From the NCBI GenBank assembly GCA_003166025.1, contig PMWT01000110.1:24431-88430 (forward strand): DNA of 64,000 bases. The letters are read 5' to 3'. Below the pieces are notes generated by a model, which searched no databases, was not told the origin of the DNA, and saw nothing but the letters and a program-made list of their open reading frames with translations. The position numbers and the translations under genes were made by a program. This document shows positions 1-12,373 of this stretch, piece after piece; within the stretch, counting starts at the first letter, position 1; each line of letters starts with the position of its first letter. This DNA is from Acidimicrobiaceae bacterium. Its GTDB lineage: Bacteria > Actinomycetota > Acidimicrobiia > Acidimicrobiales > Palsa-688.

Positions 1-325
1 TGGTGACCAGCTCACGCACGCTCAGGTTTTGGACCAGTGAGCCCGTCTGGAGCATGCCGCCGATAAGGCCGTTCCTCACGGCCGCCGCCGGCGTCATCCC
101 GAACACCGAGACAGTGCCGGCGTCTGGCCGGGCGAGCCCAAGCACCATGTCGATCGTCGTCGTCTTCCCGGCGCCGTTAGGCCCGAGCAGCGCCACGGTC
201 TGGCCGGCGTTGATGGAGAGGTCGACAGACCGCACGGCGTGGACCTTGCCGTAGGACTTGCTGAGGTGACTGAGGACGATCCCGGCCCCGCCCCTGTCTT
301 TGCTCATGTCGTTGTTTACGGGCAT
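1..325 (-). CDS. ABC transporter ATP-binding protein (C-terminal part outside the window)
   Basis: The minus strand reads from the ATG at 325 off the left edge, giving 108 N-terminal residues of an ABC ATPase. The Walker A motif GPNGAGKTTT follows a typical LSKSYGKVHAVRSVDLS opening, and MLQTGSLVQNLSVREL matches the Q-loop region of drug or polymer export ATPases of the CcmA/DrrA type. An in-frame ATG at 307 (MSKDRG) is an alternative start; neither has a clear ribosome binding site. The substrate cannot be told because the partner permease and the signature and Walker B motifs lie outside the window. The ORF track misses it because it has no stop inside the window. Confidence 0.85.
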   Translation of the reverse strand, partial: MPVNNDMSKDRGGAGIVLSHLSKSYGKVHAVRSVDLSINAGQTVALLGPNGAGKTTTIDMVLGLARPDAGTVSVFGMTPAAAVRNGLIGGMLQTGSLVQNLSVRELVT

Positions 326-443
326 GAAATAGACATTGGCACCGGAGCGCGCCCGGGCGTAAGTGCGCCGGCTCACAACTTGCCCGTTACTTCTGTCATA
401 TCCCGGCCCGGGCCGGTCCACCCGGGCCGGCGGCGGGGGCCCC

Positions 444-635
444 TCAGGAGGTCCCGGGAGCGTCCGGCGTGATCAGCCGTACCGTGCTGCAGGGGAAACT
501 GAAGCGGTCCGGCATGCCTGGTGTCAGGCTGCAGTCGAACACATATTCCTCGCCCTCCCGCGTCCAGCCTTCCGCCGAAATCGTCCCTGGATCCCGGGCG
601 GGATTGGCCCAGTAGATCGTGAACAGGGAGGGCAC
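444..635 (-). CDS. Small hypothetical ORF after the rhamnosidase
   Basis: A 63-codon frame beginning with GTG at 635 reads protein-like sequence with G/C-rich third positions (PSLFTIYWANPARDP, EGEEYVFDCS). The open frame continues upstream into the rhamnosidase region, where it is only a shadow. There is no good ribosome binding site and no family is recognised. It could be a genuine small protein translated after the rhamnosidase, or a remnant of a larger gene. The rest of 326-678 shows nothing else convincing. Confidence 0.3.
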   Translation of the reverse strand: MPSLFTIYWANPARDPGTISAEGWTREGEEYVFDCSLTPGMPDRFSFPCSTVRLITPDAPGTS

Positions 636-678
636 GCTTGGCCAGGTTAGCTCGCCGGCCGCGGGCGAGCTACACCCA

Positions 679-3419
679 TCAGCGTCGTGAGGGACCGGCC
701 AGGTGTGGGCCTGAGTAGGAATAGCGCCCGGGACCGACCTCGAACACGGCCTCCCTCTGTCCAATGGTGCCCGGGTAGTCGGCGACGAGCCCAGGACCGG
801 TCCCGTCGGCGCCCACGACCTCGCCGGGCCGGGCGGAAGGTACGTGAACACTGGCCCGGACATTGGGAGGTATGTTGACCTCCAGGGTGAAGCGGGCCCC
901 GTCGCGCGCCCACGATGTCGAGATCTCCCCCCGTACCGACTGGAAGGAACCCCGGGCGTAGGACAAAGACCCGCCCGGGTGCGGACGGATCTCCACCCTG
1001 TCAAAGCCCGTCGCTCCGGGGGCGAGCTCGATGCCGAGAACGAAGCGGTAGAGCCACTCCCCGACCGAGCCCAGAGAGTAGTGGTTGAACGAGTTCATCA
1101 GCGGCGCCTGGAACCCGTTGTCATCGGTCCAGCCGTCCCAGCGTTCCCAGATGGTCGTCGCCCCGCGGTCGATCGTGTACTGCCAAGACGGGAAGGTCCG
1201 CTGCTCCAGGAGCCGGTAGGCGACGTCAGAGTACCCGTTGGAGCTGAGCACCGGCAGGAGGTACCCGACGCCGACGAAACCCGTGGCCAAGTGCCAGTCC
1301 TCCCGGGCGATCGCCTCGACCAGGTGCGCCGCGGCCTGGGCCCGGAGGTGCTCGGGGAGCAGGCCCATATGCAAAGCGAGCACGTAGGCGGTTTGCGTCC
1401 CGCTCGCCACCGTGCCCGTCGGGCCTACATATTCCTCCACGAACGCGTCTCGGACCTCGCCCGCCAACTGCTGGTAGCGGGCTTCGTCCTGGGGCCGCCC
1501 GACCGCCCGGCACACTTCAGCCATCAGGACGGCGTCGTAGGCCCAGTAGGCCGTGGCGAGAAGCTCGCGTGGGGTGAAGTCACCCTTAGGGGCGAGCCAA
1601 TCGCCAAAGTTCTTGCCTAGTTTCTGCGTCCTCAGCCTCGTCGGGTTGTTCGTCGACAGGAAGTCCATCCAGGCCGCCATCGACCGGAAGTTGCGCTCCA
1701 GCACCCCTGTATCGCCGTACATCTTGTAGACGGTCCAGGGCACGATCACGCCCGCGTCGCCCCACGCCGGCGCTGCCTCCTGGTCGAGGCTGAGCCGGGG
1801 GGCGAAGTCGGTGAAGGCGCCGCAAGGCAACTGAGCATCGCTGAGGTCATCCAGCCACTTCGAGAAAAAGGAGGCAACGTCACGGTTATAAGCCGCCGTC
1901 CGGGCGAAAATCTGGGCATCGCCGAGCCACCCGAGCCGCTCGTCGCGCTGAGGGCAGTCGGTCGGGATACTGATGAAGTTGGCGCGTTGGCCCCAATCGA
2001 TGTTGGCGTAAAGGCGGTTGACTTCGGGAGACGAGCACTCGAACAAACCGGTGCGGGGGGTGTCAGAGTGCACGACGCACGCGGTCGCGGCGGCGGGGGT
2101 GAGGTCCCCGGACAAACCCGAGATCTCGGCGTAGCGAAAACCGTGGAAAGTTGAGCGGGGCTCTAGCACCTCAGTCCCGCCCGCCGTCGTGAACAGGTCC
2201 GTTTGGCGCGCCGTACGAAGATTGTCGACGTACAGACTGCCCTCTTCGTCCAGCACCTCGCCATGGCGGACGCGGATGACGGTGCCGGGAGGCTCGTCGA
2301 CCTTCAGCCGTACCCAGCCGGCGAGGTTTTGGCCAAAGTCAACGATCAGCCCACCACCGGCCGCCGGCAGGACGGTTCTCGCCGGCAGCTCTTCTGTCAC
2401 CCTTATCGGCGGGCCCGGGTCGGCCACCAGCGCGGCGTCGCCCCGCCCACGGCACGAAGCGGGCCGCCACGAGCTGTCGTCGAAACCCGGTCGGTCCCAC
2501 GACGGCGGCTCCCGGCGCTGGTCCCGGCGCTCGCCCATCAGAAGGTCGGCGTGGGCGATGGCGCCTGTGGAGCTTCTCCAGTGTTCGTCCGTGACGATCC
2601 TTTGTTCGCCACCGTCCTCCATGGTGATGACGAGCTGTGCCAACAGCTCCGGGTCGCGTGCGTAGTGGGCGCCGGCGCGCTTGGCGTCAAAACCATAGAA
2701 GCCGCAGGCCCAACCGTCGGCGACTATTGCCCCGATAACGTTGTCGCCTCCTAGGAGCAACTCGGTCACGTCGTATGTCTGGTACAAAAGCCGCCGGGTG
2801 TAGTCGGTCCATCCAGGCGCCAGCACCCCGTCGCTCACCGGGCGGCCGTTGACCGAAAGCTGGTAAATGCCGAGCGCCGTCGCATAAAGACGGGCCGAAA
2901 CAACTTTCCGCTCGAGCGTGAAGGCCCGCCGCAAATAGGGAGCCGCCGTCATTGCCTGAGCGATCGCGTCAACAGGCCCGCCCGGGCCCGGGGGAGCGGA
3001 AGGGTCGCGGCCCGGGCCGAGGCCTATCCAGGACGCGCTCCACCCGGCGGCGGTACCCAGTGCCGTCTCAAAGGTTGCCTCCGAGCTCCATGGTCCCGGC
3101 TCACCCGTCTCGTCCCAGACCCGGGCCTTCCAGACGTACTTTCGCGCCGGCACCAGGGGTGCTCCTTGGTAAGCGACGTCGGTCGAAGCCTCCGCTGCAA
3201 CGCGCCCGCTGTCCCAGGCCAAGGCTCCGTGCTCTAGGTCAGCGCCGTCGAGCCCGACCCTGACCTGGTAAGCCGTTTGCCATCGCCCTGCTCCGGTCCC
3301 CGTGCCCGGCTCGGCGACGGCGCTACGCCAGGCGAACCGGGCCCGGTCGGGCTCTACGCCCAGCGGGTTTTGCTTGTGGGCACAACGAAGGTCGAACGGT
3401 ACGAGCCCGTGCGAGCTCA

Positions 3420-3420
<1 letters not shown>
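679..3420 (-). CDS. Alpha-L-rhamnosidase (GH78 type)
   Basis: The 913-residue protein fits the bacterial alpha-L-rhamnosidase family, which releases terminal L-rhamnose from plant glycosides or polysaccharides. The N-terminal beta domains (about residues 1-330) lead to a carbohydrate-binding segment with LIVDFGQNLAGWVRLKV, then the alpha/alpha six-hairpin catalytic domain. The hallmark DCPQRDERLGWLGDAQ near residue 490 carries the acidic residues used as general acid in the family. WERWDGWTDDNG and MNSFNHYSLGSVGEWLY mark the end of the barrel, followed by a C-terminal beta-sandwich. There is no obvious signal peptide, so it probably acts on imported sugars in the cytoplasm. The start overlaps the serA stop by one base (TGATG), so the two are co-translated despite unrelated roles. 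Confidence 0.93.
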
Positions 3421-6263
<2,843 letters not shown>

Positions 6264-6284
6264 CTCTCAAGCGGCGGCCGACTA

Positions 6285-6343
6285 TCCACCAATATCGGGT
6301 GGAGACCTGACAAAATACAGGTCTCGTACAGTTCTTTACGAGA
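6285..6343. promoter_or_regulatory. Chain of three overlapping hairpins
   Basis: Three perfect inverted repeats follow each other and share bases. TCCACC (6285-6290) pairs with GGTGGA (6298-6303); GAGACCTG (6302-6309) pairs with CAGGTCTC (6318-6325); TCTCGTA (6322-6328) pairs with TACGAGA (6337-6343). The loops are 7, 8 and 8 nt. Adjacent arms overlap by 2 and 4 bases, so neighbouring stems compete. It sits 21 bp after the serC stop and before the DUF5658 gene. It could be a terminator region or a switchable 5' leader; no U-run follows. Confidence 0.5.
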
Positions 6344-6395
6344 GCTCAAGTATTTGCCGCCGTTTATGGGCGCGCCCCTTCAAGGGAGGGCACAT

Positions 6396-6788
6396 TTGAG
6401 GCATTTCCTGTTGCACCACAGGGGCCCTGATGATCCCTCGCGGTTTGCTTACCTTCATAACGTCCAGGGCCTGTCAGCTGAGCAGGACCGGCTGCGCCTC
6501 ATAACGCTGATAGGCGTGGGCGCCCTGATAGTCCTCAACGGGGCGGACGTTGTCACCACCCACCTCCTGCTGGTCCACGGCGCCCAGGAGGCCAACCCCC
6601 TATCGTCTCTCCTCCTGGCCAGCGCCAGCCTGCTTTGGGTGAAACTCGCGATCCTCGGCGCTCTTGGTGTCATGGTCATCAGGCACCGCCCCCGGTTCGG
6701 GGTTATGGCGGCCGTCTTCATCACTTTGGGCATGTACGCCACGGCAGTACTGTCCAACCTGCTGGTCCTGCGCCTGGTAACGAGGTAG
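6396..6788 (+). CDS. DUF5658-type small membrane protein
   Basis: A predicted integral membrane protein of unknown function. The TTG at 6396 is preferred because GGGAGG lies about seven bases upstream, giving 130 residues; ATG codons further up lack such a site. After a polar N-terminus, three hydrophobic segments are visible: about LITLIGVGALIVLNGADVV, LLLASASLLWVKLAILGALG and AAVFITLGMYATAVLSNLLV. The pattern N-x2-D with T in the first helix, then E-x-NP, then a lysine in the second helix (VKLAIL), fits DUF5658 proteins. The hairpin chain at 6285-6343 lies in its leader or in the intergenic space after serC. Confidence 0.7.
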   Translation: MRHFLLHHRGPDDPSRFAYLHNVQGLSAEQDRLRLITLIGVGALIVLNGADVVTTHLLLVHGAQEANPLSSLLLASASLLWVKLAILGALGVMVIRHRPRFGVMAAVFITLGMYATAVLSNLLVLRLVTR

Positions 6789-6829
6789 CGGCCGGGCTCA
6801 CGGCTTGAGCAGCTGGGCCCACGGACTAG

Positions 6830-7042
6830 TCAGGGACGCGTGTCGACCTCAGTCACGTACTCCCAGTCGACATGGTCACGACGCTCGACGATGACCGGCG
6901 TCTCTTGCCCTTTGGACAACTCCCGGGCGTACGCCTCGGCGGCCTCGTCGCCGTCCAGATCGCTGGTCTCGATCTCAATGCCGCCTGGTCGCGTGAACCG
7001 GTAACGCTGGGCGCCGGCGGAGGAAGGCCTGCTATCAGTCAT
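6830..7042 (-). CDS. Small conserved-looking acidic protein, unknown
   Basis: Seventy residues starting at the ATG at 7042 (MTDSRPSSAGAQRYRF) and ending EVDTRP. The composition is charged and soluble, with a short helix-forming stretch (DLDGDEAAEAYARELSKG) and no membrane segment, cysteine pair or known motif. Third positions are strongly G/C, which supports coding. It lies 46 bp downstream of the next minus-strand gene, so the two may be co-transcribed. Function unknown. Confidence 0.6.
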   Translation of the reverse strand: MTDSRPSSAGAQRYRFTRPGGIEIETSDLDGDEAAEAYARELSKGQETPVIVERRDHVDWEYVTEVDTRP

Positions 7043-7088
7043 CGGGCGATGATACCGGGGCCTGGTCCCGTTTCGACGCCCGCTCCCG

Positions 7089-7496
7089 CTACCCCTGGCT
7101 CGGCGGCTCGTCCTGGTAACCGATGGAGCTCCAGTCCGGGGCCGGACCGGCGGGGGAGAGACGCGCCGCCACCGCCTCCGGGGCGTCGCAGCCCACCAGC
7201 AGCTCGTCGAAGTTGGCTCCTTCGAGCCTCACCCTCACCCCTCGTGTTGTGTTGTGGTGGACAACGGCGAAGACCTTGGAGCCCTGTGAGTGGAACGTCC
7301 CGATGACGAACAGCCCCGGCCAGGAAGCCCCTACAGACTTGGTGAACGCATTGACGGCGTGCACCGCGTCGTCTACGACCTCGACCTCGCGGACCGACGA
7401 CATCGGCACTCGGATGTCACCGTGTACCGCTTCCGCTTTCTCGGCCAGGCTCAGGTGTACCACCAGGTCGTTGCCCTCAGGGCTCAGTTCTGCCAT
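7089..7496 (-). CDS. Hypothetical protein, PH-like fold possible
   Basis: The ATG at 7496 (MAELSPEGNDLVVHL) is chosen over the longer ORF because GGGGAGG lies just upstream. The 135-residue protein is mostly short beta-strand patterns (VREVEVVDDAVHAV, GLFVIGTFHSQGSKVFAVVHH) ending in a helix-like VGCDAPEAVAARL, an arrangement that resembles bacterial PH-like domain proteins of actinobacteria. No catalytic motif, signal peptide or membrane segment is visible. The PH-like reading is a guess from the strand pattern. The 265 bp between this start and the dioxygenase stop contain no convincing gene. Confidence 0.65.
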   Translation of the reverse strand: MAELSPEGNDLVVHLSLAEKAEAVHGDIRVPMSSVREVEVVDDAVHAVNAFTKSVGASWPGLFVIGTFHSQGSKVFAVVHHNTTRGVRVRLEGANFDELLVGCDAPEAVAARLSPAGPAPDWSSIGYQDEPPSQG

Positions 7497-7761
7497 TGCC
7501 CACCTCCCCTGAGGCAAAGGCTAGCCGTGAGGATGGTTGTCACCGGACAGGGCAGCGGCACGGGCGTTGATGGCGTCGGCCTCCAAAGCGCCTGCGGTAT
7601 TCGTGGTCGCCCCGTGGGGGCCTCGCGCTCCTGCCGGTGCCCTCGCCGACGACGTGCATGTGGGCCTCGAACGTCCAGGCTCGGAGGTCACCAACGAGGA
7701 AAAGCCTGGAGAGGTTGTCGCCTCCTAGCGTGGCCAAACACCGAGTAAACAACCGGTCGGG

Positions 7762-8628
7762 TCATGTGTTGGTGTCGTCCGGTGGGACGAGATCGGGACC
7801 GGGAAGCGCAGCCGCGGCGACTCTCGAGTGCTCTTCCTCAGGCCAGTTGGTGCCGATGGTATAGCTGGTCATGGAGAGTGAGCCATACGTATAGCCGTCC
7901 ACGAGCACATCCGCCGTGGAACTGGCGGCACTGGCCAAGCCGGCTATGTAGAGGAGGGGTATGAAATGGTCGGGCGTCGGCACCGCGGCGCTGAAATCCC
8001 CGTGGCCCCGCAGGTCGGCGAGATCTTGGGGCGAAGATGTCATGCAGCGCCGCGCTGCGTCATCGAACCGGTGGGCCCAGCCGAACCCGCCGTCGGGTTG
8101 GCCCCAGTCGACGCGGCGGAGGTTGTGGACGACATTGCCGCTGGCGATGACGAGCACGCCCCGTTGACGCAGCGGCGCCAGCTGAGCACCGAGCCCGAGA
8201 TGGTACTCAAACGGCTCCAGCGCGTTGATCGACAGTTGGACAACAGGGATGTCGGCGTCGGGGAAGGCATGGACCAGTACCGACCAGGTGCCGTGGTCGA
8301 GGCCCCAACTGTCGTGATCGAGCCCGACCCAGGTGGGCTTGGCGATCTCGGCGACCTCTTCGGCGAGGGCGAGGTCACCAGGCGCGGGGTACTGCACGGA
8401 GAAGAGCTCATCGGGGAACCCGTAGAAATCATGGATCGTCTTCGGCCGGTCCATGGCGGTGACGGCCGAGAGGTTGACGTACCAGTGTGCGGAGATCACG
8501 AGGATGCCGCGCGGTCGAGGAACGCCGGTTCCAAGCTCACGCCAAGCATCGGTATAGCGGTTGCGATCAAGCGCGTTCATTGGGCTCCCATGCCCCAAGA
8601 ACGCCGCCGGCATCGGTTCGGTGGTCAT
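7762..8628 (-). CDS. Extradiol ring-cleavage dioxygenase, DODA/LigB type
   Basis: The 288-residue protein belongs to the LigB superfamily class that includes plant and bacterial 4,5-DOPA dioxygenase (E. coli YgiD). These metal-dependent enzymes cleave catechol rings. Conserved blocks are AAFLGHGSPMNAL near the N-terminus, VISAHWY, LDHGTWSVLVHAFPDADIP, VIASGNVVHNLR and PTPDHFIPLLY. The histidines in HGSP, SAHW, DHGTW and DHF match the family metal and catalytic positions. No signal peptide is seen, and no aromatic-catabolism genes lie nearby, so the physiological catechol is unknown. Confidence 0.9.
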   Translation of the reverse strand: MTTEPMPAAFLGHGSPMNALDRNRYTDAWRELGTGVPRPRGILVISAHWYVNLSAVTAMDRPKTIHDFYGFPDELFSVQYPAPGDLALAEEVAEIAKPTWVGLDHDSWGLDHGTWSVLVHAFPDADIPVVQLSINALEPFEYHLGLGAQLAPLRQRGVLVIASGNVVHNLRRVDWGQPDGGFGWAHRFDDAARRCMTSSPQDLADLRGHGDFSAAVPTPDHFIPLLYIAGLASAASSTADVLVDGYTYGSLSMTSYTIGTNWPEEEHSRVAAAALPGPDLVPPDDTNT

Positions 8629-8748
8629 CGAGCCACTTTATTGACAACCGAATGGGCGCAGCTGGTTGTGTTCACTTCGGGTGCAGACTAGGCAATATGA
8701 AGGCGCTACGCTAGGTGGACCTTAGGCCCGGTACGAAAGGGAGCGAGG

Positions 8749-8925
8749 ATGCATACCCACGCCAGGTTGTGCTGCTCCGTGCTTGCTCTGTCCACTCTAT
8801 TTGGTTTGGCTGCCAGCCTGGCGCTGGCCCAAGCAAGGGCCCCTCGCAGGTGTCGCCCAGCCCCAGGTCAGCGTGCTTGGCCTGCTCCCAGGGTGCCGGT
8901 GAGATTGTCCCTTCAGCCTTCCTAA
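8749..8925 (+). CDS. Short ORF with signal peptide, probably a broken secreted gene
   Basis: A 58-codon ORF starts at ATG 8749 behind GGGAGCGAGG. Its first 28 residues form a textbook signal peptide (MHTHARLCC, then SVLALSTLFGLAASLALAQA). The remainder becomes Arg/Pro-rich and unnatural (APRRCRPAPGQRAW), while another frame over the same DNA reads AGVAQPQVSVLGLLPG. This suggests a frameshift right after the signal peptide. It is either a decayed secreted protein or a very short exported peptide. Confidence 0.35.
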   Translation: MHTHARLCCSVLALSTLFGLAASLALAQARAPRRCRPAPGQRAWPAPRVPVRLSLQPS

Positions 8926-8986
8926 CTGTCCAGAACTGGTGATGCCTTTGCCAGGCAGCGCGTGGTGGAAATAACGCTGAGCGAGG

Positions 8987-9637
8987 TTGTACCGCAACGT
9001 CATGTTCGTGGTTGTCCGTATCGGGACCAAAGCCCTTGATGCGGTCATTGGGCCGGGTTACCTTCGCTTCACGAGTTCACCACGGAGAAGCAGCTATCAC
9101 GGAATGTCGAAAATGTGGCTCTCTGATTGCGAGCTGTTCGGCGCTTCCTTCCCCAACAGGCCAAGGAGCTTCCTGCCCATGTTCAACGTCACTGTGAGGT
9201 ACGAGTGTCAAGCCGGGCCCACTGCCGAGCTTTCTGTCTTGCTTGCACGGGAACTCAAGTTCATCGAGACGGGCCAGTAAACCGTGACCCTGTGGCGTCC
9301 CGAGGAGCCAGCCGGCCACGACCCATTTTGCGTCCACCCGGACGTACACCCACCATCGGCGCAATGCACGGCTGACCCCACTGACCCTCCCACGATGCAA
9401 GGTCGGCCAAGCAAAGGTTGGGTCGCCGCTCATACGGAGCACCGCGCCGCCTCCCCCTCTGTGGTGATCGAGGGCCTCAAGTCGGACGTGGTGCTGGACA
9501 GCTTCGGCTTTTATGTCCGCCCCAAGTTCTCCCCCTACGTGTCGCCGCACACGGCATGTAAGAGCGTGGCGCGCCAATGGATGAACGCCTATGAAGAGGA
9601 CCAACCCCATCTGCTATCGATGCACCGGGGCTCGTAG
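8987..9637 (+). pseudogene. Unrecognised ORF interrupted by an in-frame stop
   Basis: Two ORFs in the same frame, 8987-9280 and 9284-9637, are separated by a single TAA at 9278-9280. Third positions are G/C-rich on both sides, most clearly in the second half (SDVVLDSFGFYVRPKFSPYV). This suggests one ~216-codon gene split by a nonsense codon, although GTG at 9284 could restart translation. The antisense ORF 9077-9610 is regarded as a shadow. No family is recognised, and it could still be non-coding. Confidence 0.35.
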
Positions 9638-10352
9638 GTGTGGTGGCGATCACCTCGGGCTCGGCCTCTGCCGTGACTGCGTTGCCGCCCGCGGTTGGCC
9701 GCTGGCTCCGGTAGCTTTAGGCGCTAGGCGGGAGCTTTAGGCGCCAGGCGGGCTTCGGTTCCGCGACCGCCACTCCTGAGAGTCCTGGTGATTGTGCCCA
9801 GGCGAGCACCTTCGCCGCTGTGTACGCCGCTGGCGTCAACACGAACATTTGCCGCTGCCGTAGCTGGTCCCTACAACAATGACGGCTGCAAGCCATATAA
9901 CGCCCAGGTGAGCGGCGTGACTGGATCGAACTTCCTAGACATCCAAACGGCCAATGCCACGGTGATCGCTCGTTGCGGAGGAGCTCGGTCACGATCCTCA
10001 CGCGCTTGACGCCACTCCCGGCTCTCGTCCAGACCTGAGCTCACGACACGCCTTCCCCGTCGGAGACGGGCCTGGCAGTGCTTGCGGTGGGGACAGGGGA
10101 GTGCTTCAGATCGTCGGCGCCAGCGCGTTCAGGGAAGGGCGTAGGACAGAGCGCAACGGGCCTGCGCCTCCCCGGCTCAGTCTCTGCGACTTCGAGCACG
10201 GGGAGACACGTCGGAGTTACACGCCTGTTGTTCAACTCTCGTGCTGCTACACGGGCACGTGACCACGACGGCTTAAGTGGGCGCGAGAGCATTTCGCCTC
10301 TACCGGCCACGCTCTAGACGTGGTACGTCCGAAGGGAAGGAAGGCCAGTTCC
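9638..10352. other. Gap with degraded coding traces
   Basis: No intact gene is supported here. Around 9790-9990 the plus strand reads AAVAGPYNNDGCKPYNAQVS in one frame, and just upstream DCAQASTFAAVYAAGVNTN in another. This looks like a frameshifted remnant of a secreted protein. The last part holds the leader of the peptidase gene, with GAAGGGAAGGAAGG as its ribosome binding site at 10331-10344. Confidence 0.4.
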
Positions 10353-11999
10353 ATGAGGAAGACCATTTTTGCCCTTGTCGCAGCAACATGCCTGCTGCCG
10401 ACGTTCGTCACACCCACGGCCAGTGCGACCAGCCATCCCGCTTTCTCTCGGGTTCAGGTTCTTTCGGTCGGCGCCTCTCCCCGGCAGGTGAGCTCCTATG
10501 GCGGCATCTCTACGATCAAGGCTCGGCTAAAGAACGCGACGAACTGCCAGCTCCAGTTGCTCAGCCATCAGAACTTCCGGGTCATTTTCGCCAGCAGCAG
10601 GCGTTCGTGTAGGACATCTTTCACCGCCCGCGTAACCATCGGGGCAAACCTGAACACGATCACACGAACGATCGCCTTCGCCCTGATGGCACGCAACCCT
10701 ACGAGTTCCTTCACCGCCGACCTCTCCGTCACGCTGCCTTCCCTTCCTGCTCCCTTCATCTCATCGGTCAGCGCCTCCCCCCAGCAGCTAGGGCAGTTTG
10801 GAGGGAACACGGCGATCAGGGCCTCTGTCAAGAACGGAAAGAGCTGCCAGCTCAAGCTCATGAGCCAGCAATCATTCTCGGTCGTCTACTCCGCCGCGGC
10901 GCGCCCGTGTGGTACCTCCTTCACGGCGCACGTCATCGTAAGCCCCAATCGAACGGCCGCGCACAGGACCATAGCCTTTGCTCTGATCGCTCGCGATGGC
11001 TCCTCCTCGTTCACCGGGTACTTCTACATTGGGCTGGCAGGCTACGTGCCTCCCGCCGCTGCCACCACCACGCTCCCGTACGCTGCCACCACAACCTCGC
11101 CTGCGGCCACGACGACGACGCCAGCGGCAACCACGACCGTGCCAGCAGCCACCACGACGCTGCCGCCCTCTGCTGCTACAACTGTGGCCAGCTCGACCAC
11201 GGGCATACCAATAACCAGCGACAACTGGTCGGGCTACGCGGTGACGGGCGGGCCCTTCACGGGAGCGAGCGCGACTTTCACGGTCCCCTACGTCACCACT
11301 GCGGCAAGTTGTGAAGCTGAGCTGTCTATATGGGTTGGGATCGATGGGTTCAGCCCGCCAGGGACGCCCGCTGATACTCAGCTCATCCAGGCCGGTGTCG
11401 GCGAGAGCGAAACCAACCCCATCACCAATGAATGCACGCCCGGTCAGTTCACGTCGTGGCCGTGGTGGGAAGTGCTCCCGGCAGCTTCAGAACTCCCGGA
11501 CGACTGGAATGGGAGCCCTGTGAGTGCAGGCGATACCGTAACCGTCGACATCGAGCAAGTCAGCGCGGGTACCTGGGCCATGGAAGTTACTGACGATACA
11601 AGCGGCGGCAGCTTCGTCCAGGACACCCCCTTCGACGGCTCTGAAGCGACAGCTGAATGGATTGTGGAGGCAACAACAAACGCGGGGGACTGCAACGGCG
11701 TCTGCCCGCTGGCTGAGTACACCGACTCTGATGGCAATGAGCCGGGCGTCACCTTCTCTGATCTCGGCCTTAGCGGGACGGACAACGACTGGTACCAGAT
11801 CGACATGGTGCAAAACGGCATGCAGGTATCTACGCCGTCGAGCTACACCACCAATGGTTCTGGTAGCGGCGTGACGGGTTTTTCCGTGTCCTACACGGGA
11901 GATGGAGGGTCCACGATCCAGCCGGCTCTTCGTCGGGCGGGCGGCATAGTCAAAGGCAAGTTCAAGCTCCCCCTTTACCAACGAATGGCTCTTACTTAG
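10353..11999 (+). CDS. Secreted glutamic (G1/A4-type) peptidase with two N-terminal repeats
   Basis: The ATG at 10353 sits behind a strong purine-rich ribosome binding site and gives 548 residues. Residues 1-24 are a signal peptide. Two tandem ~95-residue repeats follow, each opening with SVxASPxQ and a GG motif and each holding two cysteines (NCQLQLLSHQ...RRSCRTSFTA and SCQLKLMSQQ...ARPCGTSFTA). A Thr/Ala/Pro linker (about 230-290) leads to the catalytic domain. NWSGYAV, IWVGIDGF, LIQAG, WPWWE and TAEWIVEAT match the eqolisin/G1 family, where a Gln and a Glu form the dyad; here the Gln of LIQAG and the Glu of TAEW are the candidates. It probably degrades protein outside the cell, possibly at acidic pH as in fungal relatives. 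Confidence 0.88.
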   Translation: MRKTIFALVAATCLLPTFVTPTASATSHPAFSRVQVLSVGASPRQVSSYGGISTIKARLKNATNCQLQLLSHQNFRVIFASSRRSCRTSFTARVTIGANLNTITRTIAFALMARNPTSSFTADLSVTLPSLPAPFISSVSASPQQLGQFGGNTAIRASVKNGKSCQLKLMSQQSFSVVYSAAARPCGTSFTAHVIVSPNRTAAHRTIAFALIARDGSSSFTGYFYIGLAGYVPPAAATTTLPYAATTTSPAATTTTPAATTTVPAATTTLPPSAATTVASSTTGIPITSDNWSGYAVTGGPFTGASATFTVPYVTTAASCEAELSIWVGIDGFSPPGTPADTQLIQAGVGESETNPITNECTPGQFTSWPWWEVLPAASELPDDWNGSPVSAGDTVTVDIEQVSAGTWAMEVTDDTSGGSFVQDTPFDGSEATAEWIVEATTNAGDCNGVCPLAEYTDSDGNEPGVTFSDLGLSGTDNDWYQIDMVQNGMQVSTPSSYTTNGSGSGVTGFSVSYTGDGGSTIQPALRRAGGIVKGKFKLPLYQRMALT

Positions 12000-12373
12000 G
12001 ACGGCACGCGACAAAGTGGGCGGGATGGTCTTTCCAGTCGTGGTGACGACCCGTCATGGACCGTGAGGACGCGAACAGTAGTTGTGGTGCGCTCGGTTCC
12101 TAGCTGAACGAGACGCTACCCGTTCCTACGATTGACGCAGACAGGCGATCGCCTTCCGGGACTCGCTGAGCTAAGCCAACCGGCTCGGCCACCGGTGGGG
12201 GAGGGCTCACTCCTCCACCGGCGAGCGGCGCACCAGGTCTGCCGCCAGAGCGCACGACCTCCCCACACCTCGGGTGTCCCTTCCCCTGAGCTTAGACTTA
12301 GGCAGAAGTTACGCTATGAGCATTTCTGCCGACCGGTCCTGATGTTTGTTGGGGAGCCCAGCTCCTTAGCCTC
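12000..12373. other. Convergent intergenic region
   Basis: This lies between the stops of the plus-strand peptidase and the minus-strand epimerase gene. No ORF in it looks coding. The only clear structure is the hairpin at 12192-12221, annotated separately. Confidence 0.6.
12192..12221. terminator. Long hairpin between convergent genes
   Basis: CCGGTGGGGGAG (12192-12203) pairs with CTCCTCCACCGG (12210-12221), 11 of 12 positions matching, around a 6-nt loop. It could stop transcripts from both sides. No U-run follows in either direction, so it would be a GC-rich actinobacterial-style terminator at best. Confidence 0.5.
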
